In this document: positions 16,912 to 24,826 of the stretch, piece after piece
How positions within the stretch are numbered: the stretch's first letter is position 1
Layout of the letters: every line of letters starts with the position of its first letter
Assembly (NCBI RefSeq): GCF_014206945.1
Contig: NZ_JACHON010000024.1
Span: 1 to 34,524, forward strand
Length of the DNA: 34,524 nucleotides
Direction: 5' to 3'
DNA from: Gracilibacillus halotolerans
GTDB taxonomy: Bacteria > Bacillota > Bacilli > Bacillales > Amphibacillaceae
The notes under the pieces: generated by a model
Seen by the model: the letters and a program-made list of their open reading frames with translations, nothing else
The model's database searches: none
Told to the model about the DNA's origin: nothing
Program-made: the position numbers and the translations under genes

Positions 16912-17075
16912 ATGTCCACACCTTTTCTATTACCTTTTACTCAATATATTTCCAGTATAAATATTACTCATTCACCTAAACTAATCTCGGATAATTCTTT
17001 AATAAGCAATTGTATTATCAGCAAGCAAATCGATAATTTTTGTATTTCGTTATCTTGGCAAGGAGGTATATTTCG

Positions 17076-18029
17076 GTGGTTTCACGGTATCTGCCAATTA
17101 TTTGTATACTTTTTTTCTCATTTACTACTATAGCATACGCAGAAGAAAATGTGGACAAAGAAGAGCAAATTAAAATCAATCAATTCAAGCAAATAGAGGC
17201 ATTAACGCATGTTCCATGGTATTACTTAGCAGCAATTAATCAGTTTGAAAGTAATATCCATGACGATAAAGACGAGGATAAGTCCATCCATATTCAGTTA
17301 CCTAAAGAGCTATGGTATGGAACTTTCTTGCACACTCCCGTTTCACCAAAGGTATTAGAGATCTTTAATGGGATAGGCAAAGATGGTGACGGAGACGGGA
17401 TTGCGGACCCTAATAGCGAATTAGACACACTGTATACAATCGCTTCTTATATTTCGTCCAATGGATACACAGAGCAAGACATCCATACGGCTATTTGGAA
17501 TATATATCAGCATGAGCAATCTTTATTAACCATTAAAAGTATCGCTAAATTATTTAAGACGTATCAACGTTTACATTTAGATACAAACTCTTTTCCTATA
17601 CCGAAGCAATATAATTATAGTTATAAAAACACTTGGGGAGATGCCCGTGGTTTTGGTGGGCGCCGAATACATGAAGGAACGGATATATTTGCTGATTATG
17701 GGACACCAGTTCGATCCACAACCTATGGAGTTGTTGAATTGAAAGGATGGAATAAATATGGTGGCTGGAGAATCGGGATCCGTGACAAATATAATCGATA
17801 TCACTATTATGCTCATTTAAATGGATTTGCTGATGATCTCGAGGTTGGCGATGTAGTGGAACCTGGTCAAGTGGTTGGTTCCGTCGGTTCGACAGGCTAT
17901 GGGCCACCAGGAACTTCTGGGAAATTCCCGCCGCATTTACATTATGGGATTTATAAATTTGACGGTAGTAAAGAATGGTCATTCGATCCCTATCCACACT
18001 TAAGGAAATGGGAGAGAGAAAGCGACTAA
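17076..18029 (+). CDS. lytH: Sporulation L-Ala-D-Glu endopeptidase LytH
   Basis: A 317-aa secreted M23 (LytM-type) metallopeptidase. LytH produces the single L-Ala side chains of the spore cortex. Signal peptide: residues 1-21, ending Ala-Tyr-Ala. Residues about 40-165 look like a lysozyme/transglycosylase-type fold with the Asp-Gly-Asp-Gly-Asp-Gly segment at 102-107. The M23 domain follows, with zinc ligands His198, Asp202 and His288 and catalytic His246 and His286 (Pro-Pro-His-Leu-His-Tyr-Gly). The GTG start at 17076 stands 6-7 bases after AAGGAGGTA; the TTG at 17040 upstream lacks a site. Expression is expected late in the mother cell by family analogy; I did not find a clear sigma-K promoter. 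Confidence 0.92.
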   Translation: MVSRYLPIICILFFSFTTIAYAEENVDKEEQIKINQFKQIEALTHVPWYYLAAINQFESNIHDDKDEDKSIHIQLPKELWYGTFLHTPVSPKVLEIFNGIGKDGDGDGIADPNSELDTLYTIASYISSNGYTEQDIHTAIWNIYQHEQSLLTIKSIAKLFKTYQRLHLDTNSFPIPKQYNYSYKNTWGDARGFGGRRIHEGTDIFADYGTPVRSTTYGVVELKGWNKYGGWRIGIRDKYNRYHYYAHLNGFADDLEVGDVVEPGQVVGSVGSTGYGPPGTSGKFPPHLHYGIYKFDGSKEWSFDPYPHLRKWERESD

Positions 18030-18062
18030 AATATTAATTAACAGTAGGTCTCTTCATAAATA

Positions 18063-18092
18063 CAGGCAAATACGGTGTTCCGTATTTGCCTG
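18063..18092. terminator. Perfect 13-bp hairpin between lytH and the NSS small subunit
   Basis: CAGGCAAATACGG (18063-18075) pairs perfectly with CCGTATTTGCCTG (18080-18092) around TGTT. There is no strong T-run on either side, but its place between convergent genes suggests a shared terminator. Confidence 0.7.
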
Positions 18093-18101
18093 AACCTATC
18101 T

Positions 18102-18197
18102 TTATTTTGAGACTTTTGCATACACGATACTTGCTATAAGGCCACCCCAAATAATAACCATTCCTAAAACCATCATAACAATTGCACTAACTGACAT
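18102..18197 (-). CDS. Small subunit of methionine/alanine importer (MetS-like)
   Basis: A 31-aa single-helix membrane peptide. It begins Met-Ser-Val-Ser-Ala-Ile-Val-Met-Met and carries Ile-Ile-Trp-Gly-Gly-Leu in the helix, the signature of the small subunit of NSS-family methionine/alanine importers. AAGGAGG stands 9 bases before the ATG at 18197. It begins 14 bases after the stop of the large transporter gene, so the two form an operon and probably one complex. Stop TAA at 18102-18104. Confidence 0.88.
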   Translation of the reverse strand: MSVSAIVMMVLGMVIIWGGLIASIVYAKVSK

Positions 18198-18211
18198 ATG
18201 GACGAACCTCC

Positions 18212-19693
18212 TTACGCCTCATGGTCTTTTGAAGGCCATTTTTTAGTAGTAAGTAAAGCACCAATGAACATAACCCCAATCGCAAGTAACCAACCAAAGT
18301 TAAACAAGAAATCAAGAGGATATCCTTCATATGGGATTTCAAGATCATTTCTTAAATTTTGAAGCATCATATAACCTAGTACAACTGGTGTGATAACACC
18401 TATTGAGAGTCTCCACCACCAGCCTAGCTTAATCGCTGATTGGCCGTCAGCATGATTTTGTAAGTCTTTAAGTATTCTTGCAAACCACGCAATCGCCACT
18501 ACTTCAAATAGACCCGCAAGAGCCACACCATAATTGTTGATGAAATAATCGACAGTATCTAATAGTACGAGTCCACCTTGTGTTGCATAAAATAAAGATA
18601 TGATAAACGATAGGCCCGCTCCGAATAGAATCGCTTTACCACGAGATAAGGAGAATTTCTCCTGAACCCCTGCGATATACGTCTCTGTGATAGAAATCAT
18701 GGATGAAATTCCTGCTAAAAATAACGATACAAAGAATAAAATACCGAATAAACTTGATGCTGGCATTTGACTTATTATTTCAGGGAAAACAACAAACGCC
18801 AATCCTACTCCACTCGTGACCACTTCGTCTATTGATGAACCAGACTGTAGAGCCATAAATCCTAGAATAGCAAAAACACCAATACCAGCTAACAGTTCAA
18901 AGGAAGAGTTAGCAAAACCGGTTATAAAAGCGTTATTTGTGATGTCCGATTTCTTAGGTAGGTAAGAAGAATAAGTAATCATAATTGCAAAAGCAATGGA
19001 TAAACTAAAAAAGATTTGCCCATACGCTGCAACCCATACACTACCGTCCATAATACTTTCCCAATTAGGTTCAAAGAAAGCATTTAAACCTTCTAACGCA
19101 CCAGGTAATGTAACAGCACAGATTACGATGATTAAAAAGATAATCATTAACGTTGGTATAAAGATACGGTTCGCTATCTCAATACCCTTCTTTACACCTT
19201 TCCCCATAATAAAGAATACAATTGTCCACACAATAAGGAGTGGAATTAAAACGTTAGGTACAATCGAACCAAAACTTCCCGGATCTGTCATACTTAAGAA
19301 ATCATTAAAAAAGAATGAACTTGTGTCTGCTCCCCATTTTGTACCAAATGAATAATAGGCGAACATTAAAGACCAAGCGATAATAATTGGATAGTAGGTT
19401 GAAATAACAAAAGAAATTAATACTTGCCACCAACCAATCCATTCCATCCCTTTACTGATTTTCGAAAAACTTCTTGGAGCAGAACTACGATATTTATTTC
19501 CGATAGTGAATTCCATGATTAAGATTGGAATTCCTGCCGTAAGTAATGCAAATAAATAAGGGATAAAGAATGCTCCACCACCATTCTCATATGCGGTAGC
19601 TGGGAAACGCCATATATTACCCAATCCTACAGCTGAACCAATTGCTGCAAGTAAAAAGCCTAGCCGCGTTCCCCACTGTGATCTCTCATTCAA
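18212..19693 (-). CDS. Neurotransmitter:sodium symporter family transporter
   Basis: A 493-aa integral membrane protein of the NSS (SLC6-like) family. These are sodium-coupled amino acid importers; together with the adjacent small subunit the likely substrates are methionine or alanine. The N-terminal TM1 signature is Ile-Gly-Ser-Ala-Val-Gly-Leu-Gly-Asn-Ile-Trp-Arg-Phe-Pro, followed by Gly-Gly-Gly-Ala-Phe-Phe-Ile-Pro-Tyr. About 11-12 hydrophobic segments are visible. The related B. subtilis proteins are YocR and YhdH. GAGGAGGGA precedes the ATG at 19693. Substrate is inferred from the subunit pairing, not shown by the sequence. Confidence 0.9.
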   Translation of the reverse strand: MNERSQWGTRLGFLLAAIGSAVGLGNIWRFPATAYENGGGAFFIPYLFALLTAGIPILIMEFTIGNKYRSSAPRSFSKISKGMEWIGWWQVLISFVISTYYPIIIAWSLMFAYYSFGTKWGADTSSFFFNDFLSMTDPGSFGSIVPNVLIPLLIVWTIVFFIMGKGVKKGIEIANRIFIPTLMIIFLIIVICAVTLPGALEGLNAFFEPNWESIMDGSVWVAAYGQIFFSLSIAFAIMITYSSYLPKKSDITNNAFITGFANSSFELLAGIGVFAILGFMALQSGSSIDEVVTSGVGLAFVVFPEIISQMPASSLFGILFFVSLFLAGISSMISITETYIAGVQEKFSLSRGKAILFGAGLSFIISLFYATQGGLVLLDTVDYFINNYGVALAGLFEVVAIAWFARILKDLQNHADGQSAIKLGWWWRLSIGVITPVVLGYMMLQNLRNDLEIPYEGYPLDFLFNFGWLLAIGVMFIGALLTTKKWPSKDHEA

Positions 19694-19799
19694 TAGAAAT
19701 CCCTCCTCTTTTAAAAATAAATTATCTATTATATGAATGTATCATAAAAGTTGGTATAAATAAATCAAGAATTTTCTAACAATTTATTTAACATATATC

Positions 19800-20594
19800 T
19801 CAATTTGGATTTAGATCTGGATTGATTGGAAGTGATAAGTTAGAGTCCCCCGTTCCGTCATGATAGTAGTAAGGAACTTCCCCTGGATGATACATTTTTG
19901 TTATCGGAATATCTTGTTCGATAGCGTATGGCTCGGTAGCAAAAGGAATAACTACTTGCATCTCGATCTCAATATGTACGTTAACCTCTACCAAAGCTCC
20001 ATTTATGCCTGTTTCAACTATTCTACTTGTTACTTCCGTTCCAACTGCACCAATAACCTCTATTTTAACAGGGATTTTCGGCCCCAAGTTAGCCAAGACA
20101 GGTAAACCAACAGCCTGGCCTAATGGAATTTCCACGAGTAAACCCCTTTTGCGTATCTCATCAATTAGCTTCTTTTCGGAAGGATCTAGCTCCATTTCAA
20201 TTTCTATAGGAGCTCCTGTTTCTGGGCGTTCCCCTTCTTCTAGAAGCTGTAAAAAGTTTTCCACTCGATACTGCACATTTCGCTGAACCCGATTTTCCGC
20301 CACCGAATTAAAGATATAGTGTTCCACTCGCCCATTTTCATCCGTCTGAAATTGGATTATATCTCCAGCTTCTAAATCTTCATTTATTTTTTTACTTACT
20401 GCAATCCCCATCGCTTGATTTGCTATTTGAGCTACTCTGACTTTTGCAATTTCCATAAGTGCTGGTTTTATTCCTTCATTAACAATAACTATACTTAGGA
20501 CCATAAATATAGTAAAAATTAGAAATGTAATCATTAGCATTTGGTGAAAAGGAGGTGAACCAATACGCTGATTGAATTTTCCCCGTCTTCTCAT
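19800..20594 (-). CDS. yunB: Sporulation protein YunB
   Basis: A 264-aa protein with a basic N-terminus (Met-Arg-Arg-Arg), one membrane helix at about 18-40 and a long extracytoplasmic domain, matching YunB. YunB is needed for proper spore formation in B. subtilis; its biochemical role is unknown. The conserved stretch Val-Arg-Val-Ala-Gln-Ile-Ala-Asn-Gln-Ala-Met follows the helix. The C-terminus has a Tyr-Tyr-Tyr-His segment. AAGGGGGGA precedes the ATG at 20594. It is 57 bases downstream of the HD-GYP gene on the same strand. Confidence 0.88.
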   Translation of the reverse strand: MRRRGKFNQRIGSPPFHQMLMITFLIFTIFMVLSIVIVNEGIKPALMEIAKVRVAQIANQAMGIAVSKKINEDLEAGDIIQFQTDENGRVEHYIFNSVAENRVQRNVQYRVENFLQLLEEGERPETGAPIEIEMELDPSEKKLIDEIRKRGLLVEIPLGQAVGLPVLANLGPKIPVKIEVIGAVGTEVTSRIVETGINGALVEVNVHIEIEMQVVIPFATEPYAIEQDIPITKMYHPGEVPYYYHDGTGDSNLSLPINPDLNPN

Positions 20595-20651
20595 GAAAAA
20601 TCCCCCCTTGTCATAATGTATATGTACAAGGTAGGGTTTTTAGAGATAAAA

Positions 20652-21749
20652 TTATTTCATCATTAAATTAAGCTGCCCAGTATCTATGATCATTACATTT
20701 AATATTTTTGCTAGGTCGACATCGTAAGGACTTACTTCCTGCCCCTCTTCTTCTATAATGCGTACTACAGGACGGTGAAATAAGTGAGGATGTTGTCGAG
20801 TAACTATCCCTTTTCGGCCATCACTTAATAGCACTGTTAAACCATTTGGATATAAAGCGATGGATTGCTTAAACTGTTCTACCATATGCTTCTCAAATTT
20901 AATGTCTGCTCCACCGTAAAGTACCTCCATAGCGTCATGTGGAAGCATTGCATCTCGGTATACCCGATTACTTGTCATAGCGTCGAATACATCTGCCACG
21001 CCAATTATTTTCCCAAATGAATGGATTTCATTACCGTGTAATCCTCTTGGATAACCGGAACCATCTATTCTCTCATGATGTTGGTAAGCACAATGAGCCA
21101 CAACCATTGGAAACTGAGGCTGCTTTCTTAAAAGATCATACCCATATTCTGTATGTGCCTTAACCAATTCAAATTCATCGTCCGTTAAACGAGAAGGTTT
21201 ATTTAAAACAGATGAAGGAATAAATATCTTTCCGATATCATGTAGTAAAGCACCAACACCTAAGGATTCGACTTCCTTTTCATTTAGACCTAATTTCTTA
21301 GCTAGTACTAACGTATACATGGACACATTCAATGAATGAGTGAACACATAATCATCTACAACCAGGATATCAGATAGAAATTGGATTGCTTCCTGTTTCT
21401 TATCTAATTCCGTAATAAGATCCTTTGCCAAATCATAAACGGTATGAGCGGCGGAATCTAATAGATAGGTTGTCTTATGAATATCCTCCGGTTGAAAAGT
21501 ATCAAATACATTTTTAATTTTTAAGATGGCTTCTTGCCGATATTCCTCTTCTATCAATGGTTCGACTATAATATCGTCTGTAAATTCATCACGTATGTAT
21601 ACATAAGTGACTCCACCAACTTGGAGCCTTGAAATCATGCTTTTCGTTAATTTCATATTTTTCTGAACGAGTATTCTACCGAAACTGTCATAGATTGGTT
21701 TAGCCAGTTCGGCCCCTTCCTTTAACAAGGAAGTAGGAATTAATCTCAT
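20652..21749 (-). CDS. HD-GYP domain phosphodiesterase
   Basis: A 365-aa protein with an N-terminal DUF3391-like segment (about 1-70), a central HD-GYP domain (about 125-300) and a C-terminal extension. Metal and catalytic residues appear complete: His138, His170-Asp171, His199, His224-His225, Gly-Tyr-Pro at 232-234 and Asp253 in Val-Ala-Asp-Val-Phe-Asp-Ala-Met-Thr-Ser. HD-GYP enzymes hydrolyse cyclic di-GMP to pGpG or GMP. There is no membrane segment. The ATG at 21749 follows a weak AGGTG. It sits between yunB and yunC, which are adjacent in B. subtilis as I recall, so it appears inserted or retained locally. Confidence 0.9.
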   Translation of the reverse strand: MRLIPTSLLKEGAELAKPIYDSFGRILVQKNMKLTKSMISRLQVGGVTYVYIRDEFTDDIIVEPLIEEEYRQEAILKIKNVFDTFQPEDIHKTTYLLDSAAHTVYDLAKDLITELDKKQEAIQFLSDILVVDDYVFTHSLNVSMYTLVLAKKLGLNEKEVESLGVGALLHDIGKIFIPSSVLNKPSRLTDDEFELVKAHTEYGYDLLRKQPQFPMVVAHCAYQHHERIDGSGYPRGLHGNEIHSFGKIIGVADVFDAMTSNRVYRDAMLPHDAMEVLYGGADIKFEKHMVEQFKQSIALYPNGLTVLLSDGRKGIVTRQHPHLFHRPVVRIIEEEGQEVSPYDVDLAKILNVMIIDTGQLNLMMK

Positions 21750-21903
21750 AAAACACACCTATTTCTAATGTAATAGTATTTTTATATCAGTTTATGTCGT
21801 ATTATGCTACTATTCATCTTAAAATAAATATTACGTTAAGTAAAGGTTAATTCGTAATTTTACCTATTTTGTAGTTAAATTGTCAAAATGACACAGATTG
21901 ATG

Positions 21904-21949
21904 AAAAATAGATAGGAATGGACAAGTTCAAATGAACCATCCATTCCTA
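21904..21949 (-). terminator. Terminator of the yunE-yunD-yunC unit
   Basis: TAGGAATGGA (21913-21922) pairs with TCCATTCCTA (21940-21949), with an inner GTTCA/TGAAC stem. A T-rich tail follows on the minus strand. It lies 44 bases after the yunC stop. Confidence 0.8.
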
Positions 21950-21992
21950 CTCATTCAAAAATGTACAAACAAGAGGTGCAATCCCTCGTTAT

Positions 21993-22322
21993 TTAATGTA
22001 ATAATTCATCTTCTGCACTACCAAGCGCGACAAGAGCTTCCTTAATGTCCATACCTTCTCTCCAGCCATATTTCTTCTGTGCTTCTAAGGTCACTTTATT
22101 TAACTTAGCATGTAATAAATCATCGAGAGTTTTTACACCGACTGCTCTTCCAGCAATGACACCTCTGTCTTTTAATTTGTCATTTAACAAATCTACATCT
22201 AAGGCACCACACATCACATAACCAATTTCATTTGTTATAACGAGTAAGTTTGTCTTAGGTAATGCAACCCTAATCGCTGTAAAAGGATAGTTCTCTATCC
22301 ATAAAGGCTTAACTTCCATCAT
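21993..22322 (-). CDS. yunC: YunC family protein (DUF1805)
   Basis: A 109-aa soluble protein of the DUF1805/YunC family. Typical segments are Thr-Asn-Glu-Ile-Gly-Tyr-Val-Met-Cys-Gly-Ala-Leu-Asp-Val and Leu-Leu-Asn-Asp-Lys-Leu-Lys-Asp-Arg-Gly-Val-Ile-Ala-Gly-Arg-Ala-Val-Gly-Val. Function unknown. The start is taken at ATG 22322 (followed by a second ATG), with AAAGGGG 10 bases upstream. A GTG at 22331 would be too close to that site. It is the last gene of a probable yunE-yunD-yunC unit. Confidence 0.85.
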   Translation of the reverse strand: MMEVKPLWIENYPFTAIRVALPKTNLLVITNEIGYVMCGALDVDLLNDKLKDRGVIAGRAVGVKTLDDLLHAKLNKVTLEAQKKYGWREGMDIKEALVALGSAEDELLH

Positions 22323-22380
22323 GAAACGCACACCCCTTTCCCTACAAAGCTATGCATCAAGTAAAGGATATGTGCTAATT

Positions 22381-23772
22381 TCACTGATAATTTCTTAAGG
22401 CATCCGCCAATACATTTCGAAGAAAATCTGGTAGGTGTAATGTTTTGCTTTGCGCTCTTACTATCTCAGGAAACATTTGACCAAAATTAAACATATCTGC
22501 TGTTACAAAACGATACGTTCGATTCATATCTAAAGGTTCTCCTTGGAAGCTGACTTCTCTAACTCGTTCGATTCCATCGTCACCGACTTCAGAATCAATT
22601 TGTAATCCATCAAAAATAAATTTACCTATAACTTTACCTCTAAATCCAAATCCAATTAACTGTAAATGAATAAGCTTAGGATCATATGCACCTCTCACTA
22701 TTTCCATTATTTCGATTCCTCTTAACTCGGTCGTACATGGATTTATAGGATGAGGACATATGCGATGGATATCTCCATAGGTGACCTTTCCTTTTGGCAA
22801 ACCCTCCAAAATCAATCCTGCATTGAGCATAGCAATATCAGCATTTACCCAATCTTTTAGCCTTTTTGTTAACATTTCCATCAATGGCGTAGTAGTATAC
22901 CAATCAATCTCTAGTTTTTCATCTAAAGTAGTTATAGGTGTTGCTAATTTTTCTAAAGCCAAGTTATGCCACTTATCGATACTTTTTACTGTTTCTTTAT
23001 CCTCTTCCATATGTACTGTCTCACTAATAAATGCTTCCTTTTTAATCAAGCCATCAGTAGTATGGTCCCAAGTTAAATGGACTTCACCAACATAGCTACC
23101 AAATTTACCAGCAGCAGTCATTAAAACACCGTTATGCGTATAATTATTCTTTAATACATGATGTGTATGTCCGCCAATAATTACATCTATCTCAGGAAAT
23201 TGCTCTGCAATCCGTTCATCCTCTGGCAAACCGAGATGAGAAAGAAAAATAACGATATCACTATTTTCTTTCATTTTCATAATATTTTTCTTTAAATATT
23301 CGATTGGGGAATCTATGTTCCATCCAAGCGGCTCGTAATAAGGTGTAAAAGGAGCCGTTAAGCCAAAAAATGTAATCCTTAATCCCGAGTCTGAAATTTT
23401 TGTAATTTTCGATTGTAGCCATTTTGGTTGCTCCGACTCACTAGCACTCAAATTAGCAACAGTTACTTGAAAAGAAGCGTCATCATATAACCCGTATAAA
23501 TCCTCATACTCTAACGTAATTCCTTCATTGTTACCAATTGTAACAACATCGTACTCTGCTTCATTCAATAACTGAACGTTCGCCCCTCCTCTGAATGCTT
23601 CAGCTATTGGATGTGAGCGATCAACATGGTCCCCGATGTCTACGAAATAATGATCTTCCTTTTTCTCCTGATACATAAATCGCTGCTTTTTCATAAAATG
23701 AGTAATTTTTGACCAATTCTCAAAATTACTATGTAAATCGTTTGAATAAAAGATATGTATTTTCTCTTTCAC
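22381..23772 (-). CDS. yunD: 5'-nucleotidase/calcineurin-like phosphoesterase YunD
   Basis: A 463-aa two-domain enzyme of the UshA/5'-nucleotidase family. The N-terminal metallophosphoesterase domain carries Asp12-x-His14, Gly-Asp48-His-Val-Asp51-Arg, Gly-Asn-Asn82-Glu (usually Asn-His-Glu in the superfamily), Ser-His-Leu-Gly and Gly-Gly-His-Thr-His-His. The C-terminal 5'-nucleotidase domain binds substrate. There is no signal peptide, so it should be cytoplasmic, unlike UshA. The GTG start at 23772 follows GAGAGGGGATA. It lies 16 bases downstream of yunE and 58 bases upstream of yunC. Confidence 0.9.
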   Translation of the reverse strand: MKEKIHIFYSNDLHSNFENWSKITHFMKKQRFMYQEKKEDHYFVDIGDHVDRSHPIAEAFRGGANVQLLNEAEYDVVTIGNNEGITLEYEDLYGLYDDASFQVTVANLSASESEQPKWLQSKITKISDSGLRITFFGLTAPFTPYYEPLGWNIDSPIEYLKKNIMKMKENSDIVIFLSHLGLPEDERIAEQFPEIDVIIGGHTHHVLKNNYTHNGVLMTAAGKFGSYVGEVHLTWDHTTDGLIKKEAFISETVHMEEDKETVKSIDKWHNLALEKLATPITTLDEKLEIDWYTTTPLMEMLTKRLKDWVNADIAMLNAGLILEGLPKGKVTYGDIHRICPHPINPCTTELRGIEIMEIVRGAYDPKLIHLQLIGFGFRGKVIGKFIFDGLQIDSEVGDDGIERVREVSFQGEPLDMNRTYRFVTADMFNFGQMFPEIVRAQSKTLHLPDFLRNVLADALRNYQ

Positions 23773-23788
23773 GAAGGATATCCCCTCT

Positions 23789-24628
23789 CTATAACAAGCC
23801 TTGCCAAATTAAACGTATACCAATGATAAGTAGCACAATCTTCAACATGGTTTCTACTGCATTATTGGAAAGACGACTGCTAATTTTTGCACCTAGCATC
23901 CCTCCTAGCCACGCACCAGGTATAAACGGCCAAACATATTGCCATTCAATATGTCCAAGTGAAATATGCATAATTGAGCTAGCAAAACTAGTGACTAAGA
24001 TTAAAAACATCGAAGTTGCTGCTGCTATCTGCGTAGGTATATGATAAAGTAAAATCATAGCTGGAACCATTAAAGACCCGCCACCAATTCCAAAAAAACC
24101 AGACATTAAACCCACCACAAATGAAACAGCTGCTGCTCCAATTGGTGAAAAGCTGTACTCATATTCGATATCTTTAAGTGTATAATTTCTGACAATATGA
24201 TTTTCCTTTGGTTTCCGCCTAGGCGTACCTGTAGATTGATATTTCTTCCGAAGCATAAAAATGACAAATATAGCTAACATTACAAAGCCTAAGGAAACAG
24301 AGAAAACCTCTGTATTTACAAATTGATTAAGCCATGCTCCTATTAAACCTGCAGGTAAGCTTCCTGCAAGAAAATATATTCCTATTTTGTAATCGACTCG
24401 TTTTTGCTTTGTATAAGAATATGTGGAGGATGCAGCTGTAAATATAATTACTACTAAAGATAAAGCTGCGACCGTACTAGCAGTTGCCCAGTCAAACATT
24501 GGTGTTAATTCGTAAAGTATTAATAAAGCTGGAACTAAGATAACTCCTCCACCTAAACCGACTATGCTTCCTATTAGACCTGCTGTTAAGCCAACTAATA
24601 GGCATATTAGTATTAATATCAATTGCAT
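23789..24628 (-). CDS. yunE: TSUP (TauE/SafE) family transporter YunE
   Basis: A 279-aa integral membrane protein with about eight helices. Two internally repeated halves each contain the family motif: Gly-Leu-Gly-Gly-Gly-Val-Ile-Leu-Val-Pro at about 24-33, and Gly-Ile-Gly-Gly-Gly-Ser-Leu-Met-Val-Pro in the second half. TSUP proteins export or import sulfite, sulfonates or related anions; the substrate is not known here. It is the first gene of a unit with yunD and yunC. No strong ribosome site is seen before the ATG at 24628, only a weak TAGGG. Confidence 0.9.
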   Translation of the reverse strand: MQLILILICLLVGLTAGLIGSIVGLGGGVILVPALLILYELTPMFDWATASTVAALSLVVIIFTAASSTYSYTKQKRVDYKIGIYFLAGSLPAGLIGAWLNQFVNTEVFSVSLGFVMLAIFVIFMLRKKYQSTGTPRRKPKENHIVRNYTLKDIEYEYSFSPIGAAAVSFVVGLMSGFFGIGGGSLMVPAMILLYHIPTQIAAATSMFLILVTSFASSIMHISLGHIEWQYVWPFIPGAWLGGMLGAKISSRLSNNAVETMLKIVLLIIGIRLIWQGLL

Positions 24629-24740
24629 CCCTACCCTAAATAAAATTATCCTTCTTGTTGTACTATACTATTTGTTATGTAACAATTGGAAAACTTATAA
24701 TTAACTGCTTTGTATCTATACATAATATTGATAAATTCCG

Positions 24741-24774
24741 AGAAAAAGAAGAGCCCATATGCTGGACTCTTCTT
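24741..24774 (-). terminator. Terminator of the duplicated-domain protein gene
   Basis: AAGAAGAG (24746-24753) pairs with CTCTTCTT (24767-24774). On the minus strand a pyrimidine-rich TTTCTC tail follows. It lies about 50 bases past the stop at 24827. Confidence 0.82.
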
Positions 24775-24826
24775 CATTATATAGATTTCCGGACGATTTT
24801 TCCAATCTCCGTTTTATTACTATTAA

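Noticed and set aside
17596-17997. 133-codon minus-strand frame
   Set aside because: Antisense to the catalytic domain of lytH, rich in His and Gln from reverse reading, no start context.
23515-23530. YunD motif Gly-Asn-Asn-Glu in place of Gly-Asn-His-Glu as a sign of inactivation
   Set aside because: The Asn in the motif is kept, the other metal ligands are present, and I recall the same variant in other YunD proteins, so this is likely a subfamily trait.
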